Part shown: positions 1 through 6,429 of the stretch, piece by piece
Position numbering within the stretch: the stretch's first letter is position 1
Layout: the number at the start of each line of letters is the position of its first letter
Assembly: GCA_003519375.1 (NCBI GenBank)
Contig: DOWV01000097.1
Coordinates: 1 to 7,391 of the forward strand
DNA: 7,391 bases
Origin: Bacteroidota bacterium
GTDB taxonomy: Bacteria; Bacteroidota; Ignavibacteria; UBA10030
Reading direction: 5' to 3'
Translations under genes and position numbers: made by a program
The notes under the pieces: generated by a model
Seen by the model: only the letters and a program-made list of their open reading frames with translations
What the model was told of the DNA's origin: nothing
Databases searched by the model: none

Positions 1-1182
1 ATCGTAGCCGTATTTATCAATGGCGCGTTTTACCCGTTCACGGGTAATATCCTTGCAGATGTTTTTCTTTGGTTCGGCTTCTGTTGCTTCGGCCATTTGG
101 ATGAGAATACACTTGCGGTTTCCGCCGTCTTCCTTGTTTAAGTCCATAACGGCGTGCATGGCAGTGCCGGAACCGGCGAAGGAGTCAAGGACGAGGTCGC
201 CGGGGTTGGTGGCAAGGGTGAGCACCCGATGTAGAAGTCGCTCTGGCTTTGGCGTAGCAAAAATATCCTGCGAATTAAAAAACTGTATTTCACGCTTAGC
301 TTCCTGATTATGTCCACAGTCATCACTTGTCCACCATGTATCAGGGGTACGGCCTTGTTGTACTTCAAAAAGGAAACGTTTTTTCCTTGGGAATGCGGTA
401 CCGTCCTTGCCGAACCATATCTTGTTATCCTTTACAAGTTCTTCCATGTTCACTTGTGAGTAAACCCAGTGCTTGTGCGAGGGAACCGTAAAACTCTCTC
501 CCGTAGGTCCTTTAACTGTATAGTTGCCATTTACTCGATGCTCATTCGCAACAAGGTCGCCTGATTGCCAAGGTCCGCGAGGATCATTATCAGGATTAGA
601 ATATCGAGAATTCATTGTTTCTGTTCTTGGGAGAAGGTTAAGTTTAAGCATATCAACATTCTTCGCATATAAAAGCACCGTATCATGATTCACTGATATG
701 ATTCGTGCGTCATTCTTGAGGCTATGAATCTTCCGCCAGCATAGACTGGCTACAAAATTTTTCCTTCCCAATATTTCATCACAAAGAACTTTAAGATAAT
801 GGGCTTCATTATCGTCAATTGTAATCCATATTGAACCGTCATCGCGGAGCATTCTTCCAAGTAGTACCAGACGGTCACGCATTAGAGAAAGCCAAAGCGA
901 GTGCTCAAGTCCATCATCGTAGTGGTCAAAGGCCGATCCGGTGTTATACGGCGGGTCTATGAAGATACATTTCACCTTCCCGGCAAACTCCTGCTCCAGC
1001 GCCTTGAGGGCCAGCAGGTTGTCCCCGAAGATGAGCCTGTTGTCGAACAGGTCGTCCTTGCCCACGCGGAACGGCGCGTGAAGGGACTTCGCCGCGTCCT
1101 CCACGAGAATCCGTGGCTCCAGCCTCGGCCGATTCTCCTTGCCTATCCATGTGAGTTCGAGTTTGGTTTTTTTATTACTCAT
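1..1182 (-). CDS. Beta-class site-specific DNA methyltransferase (type III Mod-like), 3' end outside window
   Basis: Transfers a methyl group from S-adenosylmethionine to an exocyclic amino group in DNA; N6-adenine is most likely for this family, N4-cytosine is possible. The frame is open for 394 codons from the ATG at 1182 and leaves the window without a stop, so the C-terminus is missing. Catalytic motif IV, DPPYNTG, begins at residue 76 and is preceded by a GDNLLAL segment. The SAM-binding motif I, DSFAGSGT, lies at 333-340. Catalytic motif before SAM motif is the beta-class order, with the target-recognition region between them at roughly residues 95-310. The start is supported by AAGGCG about 6 nt upstream. 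It is the last visible gene of the leftward helicase/TcmP/Gp37-68 series, 40 nt after its neighbour. The central region is much more AT-rich than both ends. The class is secure; target base and sequence cannot be read here. Confidence 0.93.
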   Translation of the reverse strand, partial: MSNKKTKLELTWIGKENRPRLEPRILVEDAAKSLHAPFRVGKDDLFDNRLIFGDNLLALKALEQEFAGKVKCIFIDPPYNTGSAFDHYDDGLEHSLWLSLMRDRLVLLGRMLRDDGSIWITIDDNEAHYLKVLCDEILGRKNFVASLCWRKIHSLKNDARIISVNHDTVLLYAKNVDMLKLNLLPRTETMNSRYSNPDNDPRGPWQSGDLVANEHRVNGNYTVKGPTGESFTVPSHKHWVYSQVNMEELVKDNKIWFGKDGTAFPRKKRFLFEVQQGRTPDTWWTSDDCGHNQEAKREIQFFNSQDIFATPKPERLLHRVLTLATNPGDLVLDSFAGSGTAMHAVMDLNKEDGGNRKCILIQMAEATEAEPKKNICKDITRERVKRAIDKYGYD

Positions 1183-1222
1183 GAGTTCGCCTTAGAGTAT
1201 TGTTTTTCTTTCGAACGAATAT

Positions 1223-1954
1223 CTATTCAACGCCACCTATTGATAAGCATGTTGGCATTTGCTCCCAAGTTCGCCCTTCGAGCATTCGCCCTTTCTTTTT
1301 TTTGTTAAATCCTCCCCATTGCTTAAAGAAAAATGGGACCTTTGAGGCAACGCACTGATCACGAATATCCAAAACCCATTCAGGGTCCATTGTTCTGGCT
1401 CCAGGACCCGACTCGCCTCCGGCTATCACCCAGTCTATGCTCTTCAGGCTCAAGGTTGGTATAGGTCCAAGTAGCGGTTCGAGCGACAAGAACTTGACCT
1501 TCGAACGCGTTTGCCTAAGATGATTAATCCTATAACTGCAATCTTGGTTCTCCACGCTGACTCCCATCCATATATTCCCCGCCCATCGCAATTGACTGTC
1601 CAGCTCAAGAAGTCTTGCCGATCGCTTCGTGAGAATCTGATAAGTATGCCAATCAGCCCGATTCATCACGTCAAACACCTTTTGAATGAATTGGAGAGGG
1701 ATATCCTCATGAAAAAGGTCGCTCATGGAATTAACGAATATCACCTGCGGCGTCTTCCAAGTGAGCGGTAGTTCCAGGGCATGAGCATGAAGGGCAACGC
1801 GAAAACCATTCGCATAATTCGGCTGTCCCATGGCTTTAAGCCTTTTAGCCATCCGCTCGGCATAACAGTGCTGACAACCATGACTGATCTTTGTGCAGCC
1901 TGTTGCCGGGTTCCAAGTAGATTCGGTCCACTCTATTGCCGAGTTAGCGGCCAT
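1223..1954 (-). CDS. Gp37/Gp68 (DUF5131) family three-Cys-motif protein, radical-SAM-like
   Basis: A 243-residue protein of the phage Gp37/Gp68 (DUF5131) family; its biochemical activity is unknown to me. The N-terminus has the family signature WTESTWNPATGC followed by GCQHCYAER, giving Cys20, Cys27 and Cys30 in a C-x6-C-x2-C pattern. This resembles the 4Fe-4S site of radical SAM enzymes, with the usual aromatic residue beside the last cysteine, but the first spacing is not the classical C-x3-C. Other family-like segments are FVNSMSDLFHEDIP (73-86), QILTKR (106-111), GVSVENQ (131-137), LSLEPLLGP (156-164) and VIAGGESGPGAR (176-187). The ATG at 1954 is preferred because AAGGGGG lies 6 nt upstream and the conserved N-terminus begins there; a longer in-frame start at 2029 lies inside tcmP and lacks support. 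The start overlaps the tcmP stop by 11 nt. Such proteins are typically encoded next to TcmP, which supports both names. Confidence 0.9.
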   Translation of the reverse strand: MAANSAIEWTESTWNPATGCTKISHGCQHCYAERMAKRLKAMGQPNYANGFRVALHAHALELPLTWKTPQVIFVNSMSDLFHEDIPLQFIQKVFDVMNRADWHTYQILTKRSARLLELDSQLRWAGNIWMGVSVENQDCSYRINHLRQTRSKVKFLSLEPLLGPIPTLSLKSIDWVIAGGESGPGARTMDPEWVLDIRDQCVASKVPFFFKQWGGFNKKKKGRMLEGRTWEQMPTCLSIGGVE

Positions 1955-2786
1955 GCGCAGCCCCCTTAATTCTATATTTATTGAAAATACCTTTGGCGAT
2001 TTTAGCACCCGTCTCGTTGTTCGACGCAAAAAATAGATAATATATTACGGCTCCGTTGCTATTTCGCATTGGCAGCGGTTCGGGAACATACTTAAATCCA
2101 GCAACTTCCTGTAACCGTTTTCTGTATGCCTTCACTATAGCTTCATTAGAAGCTTTCTTTTCCATGTCGCCGAACAGGCCCGGTTCAGTAGTGTATCCAG
2201 CCTGTTGCCATGAATCGTCACCCCAAAACGCTCGCATCCGCTCGGCCTGTGCAGTCGTTACTTTGTCCCGGTTGTGCTTAAAGACGTTCATATTGGCGTC
2301 CATAATCATGAAATTAAGAAATATCTCTATACTTTTCATGCTTCCGGCTGTCTGAACTACATTCCAATCGGGATTCAGCTTGTATGGATCAAGAAGGCAA
2401 AGCGCTCGACGATAATCTTTATACTGGCATAGTGGAAGCACATCATTTAAAAGGATTGCGTTACAGTCACCATGATAGACTGTCACATCAGATCGTCCCG
2501 CGGCGAGGCTCCGAAGCTGTTCAGCGCGATTTCCATCGAGGTCGATAAAATGATAGTGGGAAAACCCCGGCTGGAGATTAAGAGCGATCGAGGGACTTCC
2601 TTCGATCTCCTGACCAGTGGTCTTGGAAATGTGCAAACCTGCCCCAGCGAATCCATCAATGTACGCATAATGTTTTATATAACTATGCTTGCTGAGAATT
2701 TTAGCATAGGCCTGCGAATATTCCTTGAGAATGTTTAGCTTTAGCTCTGTCCAATAGCCGACAACATCGATATCTGTTTCAGACAT
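1944..2786 (-). CDS. tcmP: Three-Cys-motif partner protein TcmP (methyltransferase-like fold)
   Basis: A 280-residue protein matching the TcmP family, named for its genetic pairing with Gp37/Gp68-type three-cysteine proteins; the exact pairing is present here. The sequence looks like a Rossmann-fold SAM-dependent methyltransferase: YIDGFAGAG (42-50) resembles SAM motif I, HFIDLDGN (79-86) the acidic motif II, YHGDCN (104-109) a motif III region, and LLDPYKLNPDW (131-141) occupies the place of catalytic motif IV. The DPY resembles the D/N-P-P-Y/F of amino-methyltransferases but is not a full match, so catalysis is an inference. The ATG at 2786 follows an AGAGGAG sequence about 12 nt upstream, somewhat far. 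The stop lies inside the next gene's first codons (11-nt overlap). The helicase gene ends 164 nt upstream, so an internal promoter is possible, but I saw no convincing one. No membrane segment or signal peptide is visible. Confidence 0.88.
   Translation of the reverse strand: MSETDIDVVGYWTELKLNILKEYSQAYAKILSKHSYIKHYAYIDGFAGAGLHISKTTGQEIEGSPSIALNLQPGFSHYHFIDLDGNRAEQLRSLAAGRSDVTVYHGDCNAILLNDVLPLCQYKDYRRALCLLDPYKLNPDWNVVQTAGSMKSIEIFLNFMIMDANMNVFKHNRDKVTTAQAERMRAFWGDDSWQQAGYTTEPGLFGDMEKKASNEAIVKAYRKRLQEVAGFKYVPEPLPMRNSNGAVIYYLFFASNNETGAKIAKGIFNKYRIKGAAHGR
1961..1967 (-). promoter_or_regulatory. Ribosome binding site that fixes the Gp37/Gp68 start
   Basis: AAGGGGG on the minus strand, 6 nt before the ATG at 1954. 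It lies inside the last codons of tcmP, so ribosomes finishing TcmP end next to it; coupled translation is likely. It also argues against the longer in-frame start at 2029. Confidence 0.7.
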
Positions 2787-2811
2787 AAGCTATTTCTTCT
2801 CCTCTGAGTAG

Positions 2812-2892
2812 CTACTGTATTTCTTGTTCTTCGGTTCCGTCAATAACTTCTATCTGTTCCTTCTGTTTATAAATAGCAAATTTACCCAACAC
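2812..2892 (-). CDS. Possible very short ORF or gene remnant between helicase and tcmP
   Basis: In the helicase-tcmP gap one minus-strand frame is open from just after a TAA at 2926-2928 to the TAG at 2812-2814. It has a protein-like composition (for example KFAIYKQKEQIEVIDG, then a glutamate/glutamine-rich end). There is no ATG in the frame; the only possible starts are GTG at 2892 or TTG at 2889. The purine-rich GGAAG next to them is too close for a good ribosome site. It could be a 26-residue peptide, the tail of a lost gene, or chance. I do not recognise it. Confidence 0.2.
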   Translation of the reverse strand: MLGKFAIYKQKEQIEVIDGTEEQEIQ

Positions 2893-2950
2893 CTTCCAAT
2901 GCCCACCCTTGTCATGACAGGATACTTATTGGAGTGAAGGCCTTGGGGGA

Positions 2951-5803
2951 TCATGCCAATCTCCACCGTAATGAAAACACGGGCTCCAATGCATGTCTCT
3001 GGCGCAACTGTTTCTCAATCCGTCCAATCAGCTCGTCGCGCTGGGCGTCGATGGCGTCCTGAGCATCGAAGAGTTCCCGGCGTTTACGATTCCGGGCCGT
3101 CTCCAGCGCCTTGAGTGACTTCTGCGCTTCAAGCTTGTCGTGAAGCGAACCAGCCAGCGCCGCCGTCCGGCGAGCTTCGCGGATTTGCTTATCAAGTTCT
3201 TTGATTTCGCGCTCTAACTCCTGTTTGAGGTCGTCAGACCAGCGGTCGAGCTTGAGGACCTCCTCATCGAAAAACTTGCCGTTGCGTTCCTCAACCTGCC
3301 TTATCTTGGTTTGCATCCCGGCTTGGCGGATAGCGGAAAGGTCCGATACCGGGTCCATCTGTCGATTCTCGAAATTTACGGGCAGGAGCATCAGTTTGCG
3401 GCAGATCTCTTCGTCGAGCGCCTCTCCGGAATCGGTCTGCGCGGCGAATATCAAAAACTCCTCCGTATCCAGAGACTCTACCGTAAGCTTCGATAGTTCG
3501 AGCCACCCGGAAAAACCGACGAGAGGTTTTAGGACGCTGATAGTTTGACCATACGCGGCATAGTCCAGCCGCACCGACGCGGGTGAAAGTTCGCGGGATA
3601 GCGCCTGCTCGATTATATGCGATGCAAGAGGGTGGTCCTGGCGGTAGAACGAATCGCCGTTCTTCTCCGCCTCCTTCCAGTCGAGGTGGTACCAGCCTTT
3701 CTGGGAGCGGTCACCTGAATAGAGAAAACGCGGCCGCTCTGCCTCGAACCGGGCCTCGCCATTCAGTTCCGTGCGTGTCAGTTCCAGCAGGCATCGTTCC
3801 CGATTGGAAAGGCTCTCCAGCGTCTTGTCGCGTTTGACGCGCAGGCGCGCGCTTACGTCTTCGTCAAAGTTCTCCAGCAGTATCTCGCGGGTCTGGGCCA
3901 TACGGGCCTGAATCTGCTCGTCGAGTTCGGCTTGAAGCCTGTCAAACGCGGCCTTGATCTCCTCGGCGTTGCGGCAGGTCTGGTAGACCTGGGCAATGCG
4001 GCGCTCGATGTCCACGCCGGATTCGAGAGCGCCAAGCACCTCGTCACTCGCCCCGAATACGCCGTCAAATAGCTTGAACTTTTCGCTCAAGAGTTCGAGG
4101 ACGCGCTGGTCAGCCTCGTTGCGGCGGTTTAAGAAGTTGACGACCACCACATCGTGTTTTTGTCCGTAGCGATGGCAACGGCCGATACGTTGCTCGATAC
4201 GCTGGGGGTTCCAGGGCAGGTCGTAGTTAACGACCAGAGAGCAAAACTGAAGATTGACGCCCTCTGCTGCTGCTTCGGTGGCGATGAGGATGGTCGCATA
4301 ATCGCGGAAGTGTTCCACGATGGCGGCCTTCATGTCCACGGGCCGGGAGCCGATGACCACTTCCTGCCCGGCGTGGCGCTCGCGCCACTGCTCATAGATG
4401 GCCTTGGAGTACGGGTCGTTGTTCGAGCCGTTGATCATCGCGAGTTGGTCATTGTAGCCATTAGCGGAAAGCAGGTCAAAAAGATACTGCTGGGTGCGGC
4501 GCGATTCGGTGAAAATGACAGCTTTGCGCTGTGCCCCAAGCTGTTCTGTCCGCTCGAAGGCAACCTTGAGGGCGGGGATGAGTGCCTCGCCTTTAGCGTT
4601 GATGGATATCCTGCGGGCCAGTTCCGCGAAACCGCGCAGTTCTGCCAGCTCCGCCTTCAGCTTCGCTGGATCAAAAGACATTTTTTCTTGTGGCTTCTCT
4701 TCTTCGATTTCCTCTTCCTGCTCCTCCATCTCATCCTGTAGTTCATCCAGACCTTCCATATCCTCTTCGTCTAAAATGGTTCCGGTTCCCTGCCGGGATG
4801 CGAGGTCTTCAAGGCGCTCGACCAGGCGGTCAAGCGTGTTCGAAATGGCGAAGGTGGACGATGCAAGGAGTTTCCGCAGGACCAGCGTTATGAGCGTGCG
4901 CTGGCTGGCGGGAAGGGCAAGCAACCCCTCGCGCTGGAGGTAAACTGAGATGTTCTCATAAAGTTCTTGTTCCTCGTCGCCCGGCTGGAAGTCCTGCGTC
5001 AGTGGGACGCGCCTCGTGAACGGAATATATTCGGTCACCTGCTTGCGAAGCGTCCGAATGCAAATCGGGCGGAGCCTATCCCGCAGTTCGGCGTTGCGCA
5101 TCCGCTCATCCGCGGCTCTGACGAACTGGTCGCGAAACGAAGCCGCGTCACCGAATATGTGACCGTCGATGACGCTGGCCAAGCCGTAGAGTTCCATAAG
5201 TGAATTCTGGAGCGGCGTAGCCGTGAGCAGGAGCTTCGGCGCTTGCGCGACAGCGTCCACGACCTTACGGGCGAGTTTGCTTGACTTGCGGAAGACATTC
5301 CTAAGGCGGTGCGCCTCATCCATGACGACCAGGTCCCACAGAATACGACTGATCTCCTGTGCCTTTGCCGATGCGAAGTGGTAGGAGCAGACTATCAAAC
5401 GGTCTGGTATGTCGAATGGGTTGGAGTTCCCGGAATTTTTGAGTTCTTCGTATACTTTTGAATCGAGAACCGCCGACGGCAGATAGAACTTGGAGTCGAG
5501 CTCCTGTTGCCATTGTTTGCGCAAGGTCGCTGGTACGATGAGAATGATGCGGCGTTTGCGTTCGGCCCACCGTTGGGCGATGACAATGCCAGCCTCAATG
5601 GTTTTTCCCAATCCGACTTCATCGGCTAAAACCATTCCACGGGTGAGCGGCGAGCGAAGGGCAAAAAGGGCCGCGTCCACCTGGTGGGGATTGAGGTCCA
5701 CGCGAGCACCAGCGATGGAGCGAGATAAAGACTCGATGCTCCCGGTTGCTCCTCGAAGCGTTAGTTCGTGTGCCCAATACTTGCTGTGAAACGCGGTGGT
5801 CAT
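2951..5803 (-). CDS. SNF2-family (HepA/RapA/DrmD-like) DNA helicase/translocase
   Basis: A 950-residue superfamily 2 ATPase of the SNF2 type, expected to translocate on duplex DNA using ATP. All core motifs are intact: Q-like LNPHQVDAA (37-45), Walker A DEVGLGKT (61-68), Walker B DEAH (162-165), LTATPLQNS (193-201), VIFTESRRTQQ (429-439), ATEAAAEGVNLQ (508-519) and the arginine-finger motif QRIEQRIGRCHRYGQ (534-548). A very acidic stretch (about 345-371) lies between the two RecA lobes. The region at about 830-930 is charged and probably coiled coil, and the protein ends FSLRWRLA. The ATG at 5803 follows an AAAGAGG about 10 nt upstream. Similar proteins serve as the SNF2 component (DrmD) of class 1 DISARM and accompany type III-like restriction genes. 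Here no drmA, drmB or drmC gene is present, so DISARM is not claimed. It heads the TcmP/Gp37-68/methyltransferase series and follows the XRE regulator gene by 97 nt. Confidence 0.93.
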   Translation of the reverse strand: MTTAFHSKYWAHELTLRGATGSIESLSRSIAGARVDLNPHQVDAALFALRSPLTRGMVLADEVGLGKTIEAGIVIAQRWAERKRRIILIVPATLRKQWQQELDSKFYLPSAVLDSKVYEELKNSGNSNPFDIPDRLIVCSYHFASAKAQEISRILWDLVVMDEAHRLRNVFRKSSKLARKVVDAVAQAPKLLLTATPLQNSLMELYGLASVIDGHIFGDAASFRDQFVRAADERMRNAELRDRLRPICIRTLRKQVTEYIPFTRRVPLTQDFQPGDEEQELYENISVYLQREGLLALPASQRTLITLVLRKLLASSTFAISNTLDRLVERLEDLASRQGTGTILDEEDMEGLDELQDEMEEQEEEIEEEKPQEKMSFDPAKLKAELAELRGFAELARRISINAKGEALIPALKVAFERTEQLGAQRKAVIFTESRRTQQYLFDLLSANGYNDQLAMINGSNNDPYSKAIYEQWRERHAGQEVVIGSRPVDMKAAIVEHFRDYATILIATEAAAEGVNLQFCSLVVNYDLPWNPQRIEQRIGRCHRYGQKHDVVVVNFLNRRNEADQRVLELLSEKFKLFDGVFGASDEVLGALESGVDIERRIAQVYQTCRNAEEIKAAFDRLQAELDEQIQARMAQTREILLENFDEDVSARLRVKRDKTLESLSNRERCLLELTRTELNGEARFEAERPRFLYSGDRSQKGWYHLDWKEAEKNGDSFYRQDHPLASHIIEQALSRELSPASVRLDYAAYGQTISVLKPLVGFSGWLELSKLTVESLDTEEFLIFAAQTDSGEALDEEICRKLMLLPVNFENRQMDPVSDLSAIRQAGMQTKIRQVEERNGKFFDEEVLKLDRWSDDLKQELEREIKELDKQIREARRTAALAGSLHDKLEAQKSLKALETARNRKRRELFDAQDAIDAQRDELIGRIEKQLRQRHALEPVFSLRWRLA

Positions 5804-5818
5804 TCAGCCGTGCCCTCT

Positions 5819-5846
5819 TTTATACCAAAAACAATCTGATAGGCAA
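5819..5846 (-). promoter_or_regulatory. Possible sigma70-like promoter for the helicase operon
   Basis: On the minus strand TTGCCT (5841-5846) is followed after 16 nt by TATAAA (5819-5824). Transcription would start only about 10 nt before the helicase ATG and would cut into its Shine-Dalgarno region. The helicase may therefore be transcribed from the XRE promoter instead. Weak prediction by eye. Confidence 0.3.
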
Positions 5847-5900
5847 AAAAACTACTTACCGTTTTCTATTACAATAATTAATTCAACCTAATGCGAACAC

Positions 5901-6128
5901 TCACTTGATTCCCGTCGCAGGTTCACTTTCATCGACAATTTCAAACAAATCCTGTATAGCGCAATTGAAGTAACGGCAGAGTTTTTCCATGACGTCGAAC
6001 TCAATTCTTTTAGCGTTTTCGAAGTAGAGGAGGGTGAGCATGTTACGGTGGATATCGGTTGCCCGGGCAAGCTCGGCGATTTTGATCTTCCGTTCGCCCA
6101 TAAATCTTGAAAGATGGCATTTAATCAT
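5901..6128 (-). CDS. Small XRE (Cro/C1-type) helix-turn-helix regulator, YozG-like
   Basis: A 75-residue DNA-binding protein of the short Cro/C1 type. The helix-turn-helix spans about residues 16-35 (IAELARATDIHRNMLTLLYF), followed by the family pattern DVMEKLCRYFNCAIQDLFEIV (45-65), which closes the five-helix fold. Starts such as MIKCHLSR with MGERKIK at residue 10 are typical of this family, so the ATG at 6128 is preferred over the internal Met10; a GGAG about 12 nt upstream is only a modest ribosome site. It is co-directional with and 97 nt upstream of the SNF2 helicase, like the controller genes of restriction-modification loci. It also faces a divergent operon across a region carrying a palindrome. 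Autoregulation and control of the helicase operon are inferences. The N-terminal codons contain a copy of an 11-nt repeat found near the palindrome. Confidence 0.88.
   Translation of the reverse strand: MIKCHLSRFMGERKIKIAELARATDIHRNMLTLLYFENAKRIEFDVMEKLCRYFNCAIQDLFEIVDESEPATGIK
6112..6122 (+). repeat. 11-nt direct repeat AGATGGCATTT, copy 1
   Basis: Identical to 6211-6221, 99 nt away. This copy overlaps the first codons of the XRE gene and lacks the inverted second arm. It could be a half-site for autoregulation, or coincidence. Confidence 0.35.
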
Positions 6129-6162
6129 CTTAGGGAACTACTCCATTTTTTATGCTGACGTG

Positions 6163-6191
6163 ATTTTATAATATTGGTCTTTTTTATGCAA
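6163..6191 (-). promoter_or_regulatory. Predicted sigma70-like promoter of the XRE regulator and possibly the whole leftward operon
   Basis: On the minus strand TTGCAT (6186-6191) and TAAAAT (6163-6168) are separated by 17 nt, in a strongly AT-rich context. An alternative -10, TATAAA, overlaps. Initiation would fall about 30 nt before the XRE ATG, leaving room for a normal leader. Confidence 0.45.
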
Positions 6192-6210
6192 TAGAAAGAT
6201 TTTTCATTTT

Positions 6211-6221
6211 AGATGGCATTT
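6211..6221 (+). repeat. 11-nt direct repeat AGATGGCATTT, copy 2
   Basis: Second copy of the repeat at 6112-6122. It forms the left arm and spacer of the palindrome at 6213-6227. Confidence 0.35.
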
Positions 6222-6227
6222 TGCCAT
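6213..6227. promoter_or_regulatory. Palindromic operator candidate ATGGCA-TTT-TGCCAT
   Basis: A perfect inverted repeat with 6-bp arms and a 3-bp AT spacer lies between the two divergent promoters. It touches the first base of the rightward -35 box. Its position fits repression of the rightward promoter by a dimeric HTH protein, most simply the adjacent XRE regulator. The left arm with its flanks (AGATGGCATTT) recurs at 6112-6122. Confidence 0.45.
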
Positions 6228-6254
6228 TGACAAAACTACTCTATATGGTATAAA
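6227..6254 (+). promoter_or_regulatory. Strong sigma70-like promoter for the small membrane peptide/YbjQ-like unit
   Basis: A perfect -35 box TTGACA (6227-6232), a 16-nt spacer and a near-consensus -10 box TATAAA (6249-6254). Transcription would begin around 6260, leaving a leader of about 40 nt with AGGAG at 6286-6290. Confidence 0.65.
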
Positions 6255-6298
6255 GCTATTTAGGATAAAATAATTACATTCAATTAGGAGTTACGTAT

Positions 6299-6424
6299 AT
6301 GGAGATATTACTTTTGATAGGCGTTGTTCTCGGAATATTACTTCTTGCCTCCCTAATCTTTCGCAAGCGGACCTCATTGGACGAGATCGAAAAAGAAATT
6401 CAGGGGCTCCGCGAAAAAAGATAA
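6299..6424 (+). CDS. 41-residue single-pass membrane peptide
   Basis: A short gene with a well-formed start: ATG at 6299, AGGAG 8 nt upstream, a strong promoter before that, and a TAA at 6422. The product begins MEILLLIGVVLGILLL, so residues about 3-21 form one hydrophobic helix. A basic FRKR follows, then a charged, probably helical tail (LDEIEKEIQGLREKR). The basic residues after the helix suggest the tail is cytoplasmic. I recognise no family. The next gene starts 5 nt after its stop, so the two are probably co-translated and may work together at the membrane. Confidence 0.75.
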   Translation: MEILLLIGVVLGILLLASLIFRKRTSLDEIEKEIQGLREKR

Positions 6425-6429
6425 TCGTC

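Noticed and set aside
901..1308. Plus-strand open frame over the start of the methyltransferase and the end of the Gp37/68 gene
   Set aside because: It spans two genes in antisense, and the opposite frame encodes the DPPYNTG motif and the methyltransferase N-terminus.
1955..2029. N-terminal extension of the Gp37/Gp68 gene from an ATG at 2029
   Set aside because: The extra 25 residues fall inside tcmP, do not match the family, and the strong ribosome site at 1961-1967 serves the ATG at 1954.
4154..4741. 195-codon open frame on the plus strand opposite the helicase gene, plus overlapping frames at 4494-4943
   Set aside because: They lie antisense to a complete helicase with all motifs intact, show no recognisable domain, and arise from the base bias of the coding strand (for example the acidic insert read in reverse).
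1..6128. Naming the locus DISARM because of the SNF2 protein and a methyltransferase
   Set aside because: No gene for the DUF1998 protein DrmB, the DrmA helicase or the phospholipase D-like DrmC is visible, and TcmP/Gp37-68 are not standard DISARM members as far as I recall.
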